Positions 25,867-38,380 are shown, counted from the first letter of the stretch. The stretch is 64,000 nucleotides of DNA from Rhizophagus clarus (GCA_015698045.1 BLAL01000182.1:434001-498000), one strand, 5' to 3'. Notes: generated by a model from the sequence alone, not told the origin. A program made the numbers and translations.

Positions 25867-26434
25867 TCCATATTGAATACTACAAAATATAATTTTATAT
25901 TGTATAAAATAAATATATTTTTTCTAAATATTTAAATCAAATAAAATTTTTTACTTATTGTAAATTATGTTTTTAAATAAATGATTTTTAATTAGAAATA
26001 TATATTTTTAAATACTTAAAAAGATTTTTACTTTTAAATATTATATAATAAGATTGAATTTAAAGCTTTAAAAGTTTTAAAATCGTGATAAAATATAATA
26101 TATTACTTTAAATTGTAATGTTAATACATAATTAAAATAATTTTAAATTTATTATTAATTCTCTTTATTAAATATTAATTATTATAATATTTGTAAAACT
26201 TTCAATCCGATAGTTTACAAGAAAAATGCTTCACGCGTCATAGTCACGTGGTTCTTACAAGACCATATCATAAAGTTTTAAAAACTTAATTATCATTGAT
26301 CCAAAAGAGAAGTCGAGGTACTTTCCAAATTTGATTTGATACAGTTGATTTACCATTGGGTATATACTAATTTTAACTAAACTGAACAATTCGATAAATT
26401 ATACTGCGAAGAATCGAACTTAGGTTGATTAAGA

Positions 26435-29114
26435 TTACCATCCAACCACCATACCATCACCTCTAAGATCACTTCCTCCGGCCCAAATAAGTTTTCCACT
26501 CCTCTTATCTATTCTTTTTTCAATGATTTGACCTCTACCAAACATCTCTCTATTCCATCCTTCGATTAATTTAACATCATGTCCCATCTTATTTAATTCA
26601 TTAATTACTTCTTTATCAATACCTTCTTCTGCAAATACCACGGAAGTGGTATGTGATGAATCAACTGGAATGCCTGGACCAATACATATTCTTGGCGCAT
26701 CAAGACTTGTTTGTAGATTTAGATTATTATGAAGTAGATTTAATAGAACTTGAATATGACCTTGCGGCTAACACATATATGTATTAAAAAAAGGAGTTAA
26801 ATTTCAGTTGATTAAACGCTTATTAAGAATAATAAATTTACCTGCATGAATCCTCCCATAACTGTTTTAACAAGTGAATATTTACAATTAAATAAATTTA
26901 ATATTAATAAGATATTTAATGCCTAAAAGAAATATAACATTGTTATATACCTCCATAAGATAACCATAATTCATCCTCTTTAGTTACCATACATGGAATA
27001 ATTGTATGGTAAGGTCTTTTATTAGGTTCAAGGCAATTGGGATGTCCTTTCTCTAATACAAAGCCTGAACCGCGACATTGTAACGTAAATCCACAATCTT
27101 TTGGTATAGATCCCTTTGTTATATTTAATTATTGTTTTTATATAAGTTAGAAGATAAATATTATTTCACGGTATATAAATAAAAATATTTAATTACCGAA
27201 CCGAATCCATAATAATTGGAAATAATAAAGCTACAAGCATTTCCTTCTTGATCAGTAACGGAGAAATATACTGTATCACTTGAATTAACGGGAGACCCTC
27301 TTTCAACATCAGTTGAAGCTTTGGATGTATTAATCAATTGTGCTCGTTTACTTAAATATTCCTATTTTCACAAATATTTTAAATTAAAATCACTTTATTT
27401 ACAAAATAAGGAGGAAAAAAATAAAAAATAAATGATAGTAATTTACCTTTGACAATAATTCTTTTATGGGAATATGATGAACATCAGGATCAGTAACGTA
27501 ATACCGAGAATCAGCAAATGCTAACCTCAAACTCTCGATTAATATATGTAAATATTGTGTAGAATTATGTTCAAGAGAATCTAAGCTCGGAATTTTTCCT
27601 TGTTCTTGTAAGGCTTCGAGAATTCCTAGTGCTATAAGTGCCGTGATACCTAAAAATGGCGACTATTAGATATAGTAAATCTCTAGTCTATTAATTCAAA
27701 AGTAGTAAATTCCTCTAGGAATTCTAAACGTATTTTCTTAATACCGATTTAGATGATATAAATTGTACATACCTTGACCATTTGGAGGACATTCCCAAAC
27801 CCTTAAACCTTTATACTCTATACTTATAGGTTCAACACGCGCTGTCTTATGAGATGTTAAATCTTCCAAAGTCATTACACCTCCTTTTGATTGAATTAAT
27901 TCCACAATGGCCTCAGCGATTCGACCTTTTAAAGAAATATTTCTTTATTAAAATTTATTTAAGAATAAATAAATATATATATATTTTTTAAACTTACCTT
28001 TATAAAACCCATCTTTTCCTTTTTCAGCTAATTCACGAAAGGTTCTATAATGTACATTTAAATAATTATTTTTTGTTTTTTTTTTTTGCAGTATAAAATA
28101 ACTGGTTTGTAAACTTATTTTTTCAAACATAAACTTAACCTGGCTAAATTCGGCATGTGCATAATTTCGCCAACATTTGGAGCTCGACCATCAATTAACA
28201 TATCGCATCCTTTAGGAGACGCGGTTTGAAGAGTTTTTTCATTACTTTTCCACTTTTTATCAAAGAAGAAGAGCCTTTTCAGAAATTTTTATCGAAATAA
28301 CTTTGAAAATTTAAGTATTATATTCCCTACCATCCAAGCACTGACTTCGGACACAGGATATCCATTTTCTGCTAATTCAATAGCTGGTTTTAAAATTTCT
28401 CCAAGAGATAATTTACCACTCCCAAACCATTCAATACAATCAACCCATCCAGCTGCTGCACCAGGTACTGTACAAGCATTTATATCTGTATATGGAATAA
28501 AATTTACATTGTTTCCTAATTTATCTCGAACATATTCAAGTGTTAATTTTGATGGTGATCTTAAAAAAAACGATTTTTTCAATTTATTAACGTTAGATTA
28601 TTTATGATATCGAAAAAATCCAACAATTTAAACAATTTAAACCTACCTTCCTGATCCATTCATTCCATGTACCTTCTTTGTTTTTGCGTCATAAAATAAA
28701 CAAAAACAATCTCCACCAATTCCAGTCGATGCAGGTTCTTTATTTCAAAAAAAAAAAGGTCAGTTATAAATAAAAATTAATTATAAATTGAATTAATAAA
28801 AAAAAAAGAAAGAAAAGATATTACCTGTCACATTCAAAGCAGCAGCTGTGTAAAATAAAAATAAAAGAAACTAAATAATCACTTTTTAAAAATTTATAAT
28901 ATAACAAATATCAAAGTGTACCAGTTGCGACAGCAGCATCCTAAAGAAATGAACAAGTTAAAGAAACGAGGTGTAGATATTTTTAAAAAAGGATTCAAAT
29001 AAAATACAATTAGTTTACCGCAGCATTACCGCCTTTTTTTAAAATTTCTAAACCCGCCTGGCATGCCAAGGGTTGACTTGAAAAAAAAAATATATATATA
29101 TATTTTTCTTTCAC

Positions 29115-29148
<34 letters not shown>

Positions 29149-29252
29149 AAGACCAGGTTATCAACTTACGTACAAGCTACCATAGCATTAGTACCAAAAA
29201 TTACTGATCTACGAGAAGGAAATTTGACAAAAGGTTGTTCGAATTCAGACAT
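26435..29252 (-). CDS. Gamma-glutamyltransferase-family hydrolase (YwrD-like)
   Basis: Fourteen exons on the minus strand: 29252-29170, 29076-29019, 28940-28922, 28845-28825, 28737-28647, 28559-28331, 28252-28140, 28044-27998, 27925-27773, 27649-27447, 27361-27197, 27113-26951, 26861-26842, 26767-26435; all phases join, giving about 565 aa. Exons of only 19, 21 and 20 nt occur. The family is an N-terminal nucleophile hydrolase that self-cleaves and acts on gamma-glutamyl bonds. Landmarks: [18 protein letters not shown] near the N-terminus, [32 protein letters not shown], the nucleophile region [16 protein letters not shown] (Thr about residue 369) and NYYGFGSG. The DTVY form rather than TTH, and the lack of a signal peptide, point to the YwrD-like branch rather than classical secreted or vacuolar GGT. 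A cytosolic role is inferred. Confidence 0.93.
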
Positions 29253-29601
29253 GTTTGTGTTAAAAAAAGAGGTGAATCCATCAAAAAATTTGTTGATATG
29301 ATAATCAAAAAAATATCCAGTTCCACAAAACATGTGATTTTCAATATTTTTATATGATTTTTCGAAATGAGATCTGAAATTCTTCAGAGTTTTATACTTT
29401 TACAATTCAATCAATGACGTACAATTACGTAGAATACAATTATGTAAACATAAATTTATTTAGAAATAAACTTAATTTAAACTATTTTAAACTATATAAA
29501 CCTTTTTTTTTTTTTTCTATAAAATCTAATAAAAATACATGTAAAATGATTAAATTAATTAATACTTTTTTTTTTTAAAAAAACATATCAAATTTTGATA
29601 A
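29253..29601. other. Intergenic region between GGT-like and MATH-BTB genes
   Basis: 5' flank of the GGT-like gene and 3' flank of the MATH-BTB gene; both genes run leftwards. Contains A- and T-runs only. Confidence 0.5.
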
Positions 29602-30840
29602 TTAATATCTTTTAATAGCAACAGCCATAATTTCTTCAATCCATTCAATATTTCTTGTGTCTATAATCTTTTTCATAGCATCAGTATGTCTAATCTTAAA
29701 ATAATTAGAGGAAACAAAATCCAAACCACAAGTTTTTAACATTAAATCATCATGTTCCCAACCAAATAATAAAATTTGTTCCCAATTATCAAGATTAATT
29801 AAATTAACTAATCTTAACTTAACTAATTTTTGTAATTTAATTAAACCAATCATTTCACTATTGATATAAATTTCTTTTAATAAATCAATATCATCACTAT
29901 TAACTAATTTATTAGTATAAATATAATAAAGTATAGATCTAAAAGTTTCATAATTCCAATTACTTAATTTAATAATCTTATTTGTACCTTCTATCCAACC
30001 ACCTCTTAACATTTTATCAAAATAAACACTACCGCTTGCTAATACAACCCTATGAGCTTTAATAAATCTTCCACAATCCAATATAAAACCAACATCAGCA
30101 AAAGCACCACTTTCAAAAAAATGTTCATTTTGATTTAAATTTAGTAAAGAATCATGAATTAATGGTTCATCATAAGTAATAAAATGTACATGAAAAATCA
30201 AATCTATATCACGTGATTTGTTTCCATCAGGAAATAATTGATTAATTTGACATAGTCGACGATAACCTAAATCCGAATCATCATTATCAAATTCAAATCT
30301 ATGTTCTAGTATAGTATTATTAGTATCAGATTCAATTAATATATTTCTATTAGGATAATCATTTAAATCAACCATCTCTAAAAATAATTTAAATTTTGCA
30401 TGACGTACTTTTATATTATTCTTTTTTTCATAAGGGGTTTGTAATGCTTCTAAATAAGCTGATATATGATCATATATATCATTTCCATTAGGAAATATTT
30501 TAAGTCTCCATTGAGAAATATATGGTGAATTTTCATAATCTTTTTTATTTGTACATGTAGATTGAAGTTGTGGAATTGTGAATCTTGGACTATAAAATAT
30601 ATTTCCAGATCCTGTATTTTTAATATATTGTTGAAATGATGAAACTCTCCAACTAAATGTTCCTAATGGAAGATTTCTTTGTAATTGATTTTCCGTTTCT
30701 ACATATCGGAATGGGTTAAATAATGTTAAATAATTCATAAACTATAATATAAGATGAATATAATTAATAATTAATTAATAATAATCATAATTAGGAAAAA
30801 GTTATAATTGATGAAATATTTTAATTGTACTCACCACCAT
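29602..30840 (-). CDS. MATH-BTB domain protein (Cul3 adaptor type)
   Basis: The main exon 30738-29602 encodes 378 aa. An upstream 6-nt exon (30840-30835, Met-Val) would join in frame through a GTGAGT...TATAG intron (30834-30742), adding Met-Val-Phe before the Met at 30738; either start is possible. Residues about 28-187 look like a MATH domain (FSWRVSSFQQY, then YSPRFTIPQL and SQWRLKIFPNG, then AYLEALQTP). Residues about 210-315 are a clear BTB/POZ domain (FADVGFILDCGRFIKAHRVV, then YFDKMLRGGW and ILYYIYTNKL). A helical BACK-like tail follows. The order matches SPOP/BPM proteins, which present MATH-bound substrates to Cullin-3 ubiquitin ligase. Substrate unknown. Such proteins are often expanded families in fungi of this kind. 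Confidence 0.9.
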
Positions 30841-31730
30841 TTTTTTTTTTTTTTTTTTAGTAGAATAAATAAATAATAATAACTTGAGTAATATCTTGTT
30901 TGACAAGAAGTTATACGTATTTATAAATTATTTATTTATTTATTTTTTTTATTTTGTATTTTTTATTTTTTTTTTTTTCAAAAAAAAGAATAAAGAAAAA
31001 AGAAAGGCTTCTTGTCGAATGCATCATTTGATCTTCCACATTCCTTTTATATAATAATTAATAATTCTTTGTGTCACATGTTGGGGAATTTTTTGTTTTA
31101 ATTTAAATAAAAACATAAACGGTAAAGATTATCTAAAAATTGAGTTTTTTGACAGCTTAGTAAATCAGTTGCATGTTCCGCAGCAAGCTAAATTAATTGT
31201 AGTTCCTAAATAATTGATTTTCATATATTCACGAGCTTTGATTGTGAAAACTGCATGAATAAAAAAATCAACTTTAACATGTTTAAAATATTATTAGTTT
31301 AAACATGAGATAATAACAAAAATCTTATACTTTTTATTTTTCTTTGTTTGCATATTGCATTATTATTATAATTATTTTGGCGTGGAAAAATATTATATTT
31401 TAATTTGTTAAATCTCTTGTATTACTTCTAATCTTTTAAATCTAGTGTCAAAATTAGATAACAATGTCAATTATGATACAGTATTTAAATTTCATAAGCC
31501 CCCCCCCCCCCCCCCCCCTTCCTCCTCCCCACTTTGATTATTTACAAAATTTTCGTGATTGTGAATTTTAATTTAAAATTTGATCTGATTTACAAAAGCA
31601 GGGTGCAGTACAAATCTAGTACATTATGTGCAACCGCAGTATTTCATGCTTATACGTACATACATACACAAATTTATTAACAAAGAATTTAACATATCAG
31701 TAATTTTCCTTTGTTTCTTTTAACGTTCTA

Positions 31731-31766
<36 letters not shown>

Positions 31767-32429
31767 CATAAAATGAAATTATAATTTTATTCGTTTCACA
31801 CGAAAATTTTTGAAATTTTTTTTTTGGGGAAAATGTGTAACACATGACTTGTGAAGATTATCATCAAATATTTTGATTTTTATCAGATAGTAGATTAATT
31901 TTCCCCCATTCTTACATTTTTAAACTTTAATATATTCTACAAGATTTTCGGATCAATATTAATTTTTACCATAAATCGTTATCAAAAGAGTATGACATTA
32001 ACACTTGATCTTCATGAATGGCTAACGCTGAATAATCAATATCAATTGTGGCAATTAAAGTTTAATTCTACATTTTCAATAATTTGAATGAAATTTTACA
32101 CGTCTGTTACACTGACAGATGTTACTCGGAATTCATTTTCTCGCCCAAAAAAAAAAAAATTAATTTATTATTTTTAAACTATTGTACATCTTCACATTCT
32201 TCTTATTAATTGCATAAAAACATTTTACTGGAAGGCTTTTATCTCTGTATTTTATACTATATAAAAGATAATGATTAGAAATGATGTCCGATTTTCTGTG
32301 ATAGGAGATTCACCGTGCCAATTCAATGTAATAAGTATTGTTATATACATTCTTATGTCCAAGTGTCTTGATACAATATCTTCTAGTTTAGCATAAGGAG
32401 AACCTTTGAATGCCACATATGATCGTGAT
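30841..32429. other. Intergenic region with homopolymers
   Basis: Promoter side of the MATH-BTB gene, starting with a T-run immediately before the candidate ATG. It contains a 20-nt C-run (31499-31518) and a run of about 30 A (31733-31764). No gene recognised. Confidence 0.45.
31499..31518. repeat. Poly(C) tract, 20 nt
   Basis: Twenty consecutive C residues followed by a CT/CCTCCTCCCC stretch, striking in DNA this AT-rich. Confidence 0.9.
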
Positions 32430-32835
32430 ACAGTTGCAGTTGTAGTTGCAGTTATAGTTGCAGTTGCAGTTGCAGTTGCAATTGTGATTGTTGATTTCTT
32501 GCCCTGATCCTGTGATTTTTCTCAATGGCTAATTTACCCAATGCAATCTGTTCTCTTTAGTTCCACCAATTCGTTAATGCACTCTGATTTTATTGCATGG
32601 TTTCCTGATTTGATGGTGGTGCTATCACTAATTTGAAAAGAAGGTAATATGCTTAACATTTCAAGGTCGATGATCGTGATCAAGGCTGTATTGTATTGTT
32701 TTAAACCATTCATAGAAATATTTGTTTTTTGTAATTTCTCAATTATATTCATCACAAAGTTGAGCTATCAAATGTTCTTGATGTAAATACTTCTTTATCA
32801 AGTTATCATCCTGCATATCTAATGATTTGGTAAGT
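32410..32835 (-). pseudogene. Decayed gene fragment with a Gln-Leu repeat
   Basis: Three consecutive minus-strand pieces in different frames look coding: 32830-32745 (LDMQDDNLIKKYLHQEHLIA), 32755-32534 (MMNIIEKLQKTN...SECINELVELK) and then 32560-32410 (REQIALGKLAIEKNHRIRAR followed by a QL repeat with one in-frame stop). The KEQIALGKLAIEK style of helix is typical of the tail of several DNA-binding or transposase-related proteins. Frameshifts and the stop indicate a pseudogene. Family not established. Confidence 0.4.
32431..32482. repeat. 6-bp tandem repeat (CAGTTG)
   Basis: About eight to nine copies of CAGTTG with occasional T or A substitutions. On the minus strand it encodes alternating Gln-Leu within the decayed frame listed next. 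Confidence 0.8.
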
Positions 32836-34225
32836 GATTTTATTATATAATTAATAAGAAATTGGGCTGAGTGTTTTTTTTTTTTTTTACTAATAATTAT
32901 TAAAATTAAAAAATATTTCTTTAATAGGTATATATTTATTAAGAATAAATGATATATATTCGTAAATTATTACTATTTTCTATTCTATTCCATGAATAAT
33001 TAAATTAATATTTTTAATATAATATAGAATATAAAACTAACAATTCTTTTTGACAATCCAAAATAATTACCGTCAGAGATATCCTTAAAGATTTTAGCAA
33101 CCGAATGGTATTAACCTTTAAAATTTTACAGAATATCTTTAAAGATTTGAACCACTGATGGCATCAACATATAAAATTTCACATTATATCTTTAAAAATT
33201 TGAGTCAATCTATTTAATAATCAAAGATATGATTATGCACATATCAAGTTGCAACTATGTGCGATTCTATTCAAAGTGTCATAGAATCATTTCTATTTTT
33301 TACAGCCAACCAATTCTTTTTGATAATCCAAAATCCACCAAAAAGACACCACTTACTCCACACACTGCACATCTACTTCTCTGGATTGCAGTTAATTCTT
33401 CCACTATGGACTACCTTAATTCTGTAAAAAGGCATATTATTTCTTCCATTAAAATACTTCAGTATAAAACTTAAATGATTTAAAATAATATAAATATGAA
33501 AAAATTTCACAAATATATTTTTTAACCACATTTTTTTATTTGTCAAATGACTTAAAAATATAAATGTGAAAAGATTTCACAATTATAAAGTTTATATTTT
33601 ATAAGAAGAATATGAATTTAAATTTAGCTCGAGATTTATTTTATAAAAAGAAAAATTTTTAAGAATAAATAATAAATTGGAAAAAATGAGTCTAATATAT
33701 ATATATATGTTTTTTTTAAAAAAAAAAATAAAATTGGGAGAAAAAAAAACAAATTAATACTTTATTAAAAAAATATTGTTGAATAGAAAAAACATATGGA
33801 ATGGATTGATAACTTGAAATCGAAAAAAGTTTCGATGTTCTAGATCATCAATTATTCGAACTATTTATATTTAATTTCTTAACCAATCAAATAATTTGAT
33901 AATTTGATGCGTTACTGAATAAAAGAACCATAAATTCGTTAAGGTTATTTGAGGCTATACGGGGCTATACGAGGCTATACACGAGACATGGCTTTGTTGT
34001 TTATTTTAATAATAAAAAGCCATATTCATTATTCAATAATCTTGTATTGTAAAAGAACACATGTCGACTGAATCTGACATTACTATTTATTAAAAAAAAA
34101 TTGTTTATTTATAAATAAATATATTATCTTAATGTTCTTTCTAAATTCTTATTATTTAAATAAACAATTTACACAATTTACTCTATTCCCCAAATTTACC
34201 TGTTATTAATATATAATACACATTA
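32836..34225. other. Intergenic region with short tandem duplications
   Basis: Includes the ~54-bp repeat (33079-33200). A separate pair, CAATTCTTTTTGACAATCCAAA near 33042 and its near copy at 33310, also shows local duplication. An 81-codon plus-strand frame at 33229-33474 covers these duplications and has no recognisable family; it was not accepted. Confidence 0.4.
33079..33200. repeat. Three degenerate copies of a ~54-bp unit
   Basis: Units start with ATATCTTTAAAGATTTGA-like sequence at 33079, 33133 and 33186 and share a following CC-A-TGAT/GAATGG-TA-CA pattern and AAAATTT. The third is partial. Confidence 0.6.
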
Positions 34226-37191
34226 TTAACTAGTTCTAAAAATTCCAGTTAATAATTGTCTAAAATTATTAAATTGTTGTTCCGATACATCTTTATTCAA
34301 TAAAAATGTAACGGTTTTAGTTTCTTGTTCTTTTTCTGTCACATGTTTTGGTACTCTCACATTGTTCATCATAAATCCTTTTGTACATTTCAACACTAAT
34401 TCTCCTCTTCTTATAAGCATATTTTCGTCTATTTGATCCGTTGCTGTAAATACATCAATATTTAATGGCAATAATAATATTGGTAATGAAATACTCGTTA
34501 TATCAAACCTATCAATTATTTTTAATATATTACGCAACCCGTTAATTGCATTTGATCTATATGTAAGTTCTGATTTTTGAATTGCTAAATAAAAATAAAT
34601 AAATTTAAATTAATACTTTTTTTATTGAATTAGAAATAATTAAAGGAAATGACCTACATTCAAATTCAATCACTAAATGAAACGCAATATGAACCAATGG
34701 TAAATTTGAATGTCTTGTAATAAAAAAGTCTCCTGTAATTGGTAAGTTTCAAAATATATAATTTAATAAATTTATAACTGAATAATATATTTTGAATTTA
34801 CTTGCCTTCTTGTATTGTATAATTTGAAGTAAATTCTTTTTCAATAGCGTCAAACTGCGATTCTACATCTTCAAAATGGAAATCTGTAGATTCTTTACAT
34901 CTCTTAAAAAATGCTATAAAAAATACATACATTTTATTTAGATATTGGATCAAATAAAAAGAAAAAAAAAAAAAAAAATGTTATTAACCTTTGTTAGCAC
35001 TTTCGCCTAGTTTATATACAGGCCAGTCTTCTGGTGTTAATAGCAAAACAACTGCCGTTAGATTTTGAGAATATAAATCAGCAGCAGTTTGAGATCTATA
35101 TGCCATATCACGAACATCATTGGATGAACTGAACAGGTCTTCTGCCGAAAGTCGAAGATTATGGGTCGATTTCACTTGATTTCCAAGGGAAATTGTAAAT
35201 GATTCGACAAGTTGAGGATTATCTAATTGTGAATTTGGCCCATGGCTTTTTTGAAACGAAAAAAATGGATCAACATTGGTTTGTATTGGCCAAATTGTAT
35301 TCCCAAATATTGCAATGGAACATGGTATAGAGCAATTTATATAAAAATATTCCAACCCGTTCCCGTCTCCTTCAAGACTTTTTCTGCCCAGCCATCCACC
35401 TATCTTTCTTACGGATGATAGTGTATTTGGTGAAGCCAACGGTTGTTTTTGCTGGAAAAAATTCGACCAATTGTTTTTCTTTTCTTGTTTGATAGGAATT
35501 GTCAATGTAGGTCTCCGTTGGGATTTTGATCGTTTGCCGATACTTCCGGTTTCTTTCAAAGGTGAGGAAATAGAAGGACGTCGAGTTAGAGCAGCCGCTG
35601 AAGTATTAGCTATTTGATTGTTAATTTTGGGCTGTTCTATTAAAAAATTAACTGCTTGTTCCTAGGAAAAAAAAAAAAAAAGTTCATTATTACGCACTAG
35701 CAATTATATGAGAAAATAATAAAAATATTCTTTAATCACCATATTTCCATTTGTCATTTCCAAAGCTGCCTTAGCTTTCTCTTGATCAAATCCCATTTCT
35801 TCCATTCTTTTTAATATATGAGGATCTTCTTCCTGTCTCGATGTTTAAATAAAATTTTAAGTTATTATATGAAAATTTTTAAAAAAATTATTCTTTATCT
35901 GTATTATAAATATATAAATCTGAATGTTCACACATTAAAATAGGCCGGTTTCTTATTATTATCTTCGCCTGATGGTGAAAACATTGGAGATGATGGTGCC
36001 ATCAAATTTGGTAATATAACTTCTGATAAAGAACTTATACTGCCATGACGACTACGAGTTCCGCTTTTTTGAACTAATCGCAATATTTCTTTTGATAGTT
36101 CTTTATGACGTTTTTTCATATCAGCTATAACTTCACTAACAATTTTTTTTCCATCTAATTGAAATATCCAATTTGGATCTGTCGCTGATTGATTTTCTGT
36201 TAACCATCGCTGATGTGCTTGATAAAGTCTGGTTACAAATTCACAATATTCTTTCCTCTGTGATCCTTTAATATCTTCGAGTCCACTCGCCAAAGCAGCT
36301 CGATTATATTCAACATCCTAATAAAAAAGAGGGGGGAATATTTCTTTTCTATTTATTAAATTACGACCCACAAAAAAACAAATGATGACTTTACCTCCCG
36401 AAGTTTTTCTATCAAATCATTTTGAATAGGCCCCGATTCAATTCCTTCCATTTCTTTCTGATGTCTTAATGAATTATAATAATATGTATTAAGGTATGAA
36501 GGTTTATAACAAATTTTTTTTTTTTTTAGCAAAAAAAAGATAATTCTGAATTTACCTTTCCCTTACATTTTCCAATTCTTTTTCTCTAGAGGATACTAGA
36601 TCTTTAATTGCCTGTTTATAACTTTGTTCTAATTGTAAAAGTGTATCAAATATTGATGGTACAGGAGAATGAACAAGTGTATGATATGCTTTGGGGAAAG
36701 TGTTCTATTAATAATAAAAGATCTTTAATATTAAATTAAATATATTTATTTATTTATTTTTTTTTTTAAAGAAAGGAGATTAAATACCTCTAAAGGAGAA
36801 TCATTATATTTTATTGTGTATTTCTTATATTTAGCTACAAGATTCTCGCGAATATTTGTTGCATCTGATCCATCTTGTACTAAATAAGTTAAAATCAATC
36901 ATGAACAAGAATTAATTAATTTAACAAAAAAAAATAAAAGTCATATAGGATACTTTTTGAATCTCTTTCTATATCTCTACGGCAACTTTCGTTCATTAAT
37001 GATTCAATAGTCGAAAGAACAGAGTTCTCCAAATAACATGGGACATTTTCGGCGTTCATAAAATTTCTAACTACATCAAACAATAATTGGTCTTTTTTAA
37101 TTTGAATTGTAAACGTTGTTTGCGTAATACTTGGAGGAATAGTAAAATTAAGATTAATTGAAAGGTCTTTCAATACTTTAGTTGGTGACAT
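34226..37191 (-). CDS. C12orf4/FERRY3 homologue with inserted UBA domain
   Basis: Ten exons on the minus strand: 37191-36954, 36879-36788, 36704-36556, 36464-36395, 36317-35934, 35832-35740, 35661-34989, 34913-34806, 34732-34658, 34584-34226; phases join to 746 aa. Several blocks match animal C12orf4 (FERRY complex subunit 3): a coiled-coil REKELENVRERHQKEME, VESFTISLGNQVKSTHNLRL, GDFFITRHSNLPLVHIAFHL, NAINGLRNILK, ITSISLPILLLP and RRGELVLKCTKGFMM. FERRY binds Rab5 and links mRNA to early endosomes in animals. The fungal protein is about 190 aa longer. The insert (from about residue 290) contains a UBA domain at about 312-352 (KRMEEMGFDQEKAKAALEM, then NMEQAVNFLIEQ) and a Ser/Arg/Pro-rich linker. 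Intron 34733-34805 uses a GC donor (GCAAGT); only that choice restores the GDFFITRHSN block. Function in this fungus is inferred. Confidence 0.88.
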
Positions 37192-37810
37192 ATTATGGTT
37201 ATAAAAAATAGCATTAAGTAATAATTAAATGAGAATAAATAAAAAAGAAAAATTCGAGAATAAAACTTCGACGCGCATCTAAAATTTAAACTTTTTTTTG
37301 GTGACACGTAAGACGATAATTTAAATCGACAATCACATGTTGTTTGTCATTTTTTTTTAAACGGGTTAAATGTGTTGGGAATCCCAAAATATGGGGATAT
37401 CGCTTCTCGTTAAATCTGAATATCAAGTAATGAAATTCTCAATACTTGTTCTTTAAATTTTCCTTTTCTTCACGACTCATGTGCATTAATCTTGACCTAC
37501 TTAGTTATAGTACAAATCTTCAAAGGTTTAATATAGCAAATTAATTTGGTTATTATATAATCGGCCAATTGAAACCGTAATGCGATACAATGCTGCGTAT
37601 AATACGTATAATAGTACTTAAAATAGAAAATTCTATCAAATATAACATTGTTAAATTACTACTTCCGTAACTTTGTACATGGGTTAGGTCGATCGAGCTT
37701 TGATAATCATCTCACACATTTCCGAACTTATGGAGTATTTCTGATTTCTGTTCCGCGATTATAGTTTTATAAATATAAGACTTAAATATTGAAAAACGGT
37801 TCATAAAATC
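37192..37810. promoter_or_regulatory. Divergent promoter region, FERRY3-like and RING-Ubl-TerD copy A
   Basis: Both genes point away from this 619-bp interval, so it should hold both promoters. Visible features are a T-run, a TTGGGAATCCCAA palindrome near 37374 and AT-rich blocks. No specific factor site can be named with confidence. Confidence 0.45.
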
Positions 37811-38348
37811 ATGAAGTGCATAAATTGCCAGATTGATAAATTATCTAAAGAATTTCCAACCGATGTTATTGGAAAAAGGTGCTCTCACATTTCTAGTTTT
37901 TGTTTAAAGGTAAATTTCAATTATTTGTTTATTGTTTAGAAAAATAATGCAACATACTCACGTATTTGTCTTTTTTTTTCGTTTGCTAAGTGTTTAACAA
38001 ATTACTTCGATGTTCAAAAATTAGACCAAACTCTGCAAAAATGTCCTGAATGTGAAGTAATCATTTCAAAACAAGAAGTTAAAGATTTAAATTTAGCATG
38101 GGAAAAAGCATTATTTCGAATTAATCTTATGAAAAATAAAAACAATAATTCTCAAAATGGCGAAAGTAATATTGCAAAAGGAAATATTTATGTGATCTTA
38201 TTGAATGGTACAAAATTAAATTTTAAATTGGAAGATCTCAATACTGTTGCGGATTTAAAAGAAGCTATAGAAAAACAAACTAAGGTTAGAGTTAATAAAC
38301 AAAAATTAAGTTATAAAGGCGTTGAATTACAAGTAAGTTTTTAGTTAT

Positions 38349-38380
<32 letters not shown>

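Larger units (their letters stand above)
23381..26434. other. AT-rich repeat desert
   Basis: No gene recognised over 3 kb; all frames are densely stopped. It contains the ~115-bp tandem repeats (23590-24140), a MITE-like inverted-repeat element (24810-24982), low-complexity AAATAAT arrays (25195-25290) and a short hairpin (25804-25866). The last 200 bases are the 3' flank of the GGT-like gene. Confidence 0.5.

Noticed and set aside
33229..33474. 81-codon plus-strand ORF
   Set aside because: Built from locally duplicated AT-rich sequence; no start context or domain.
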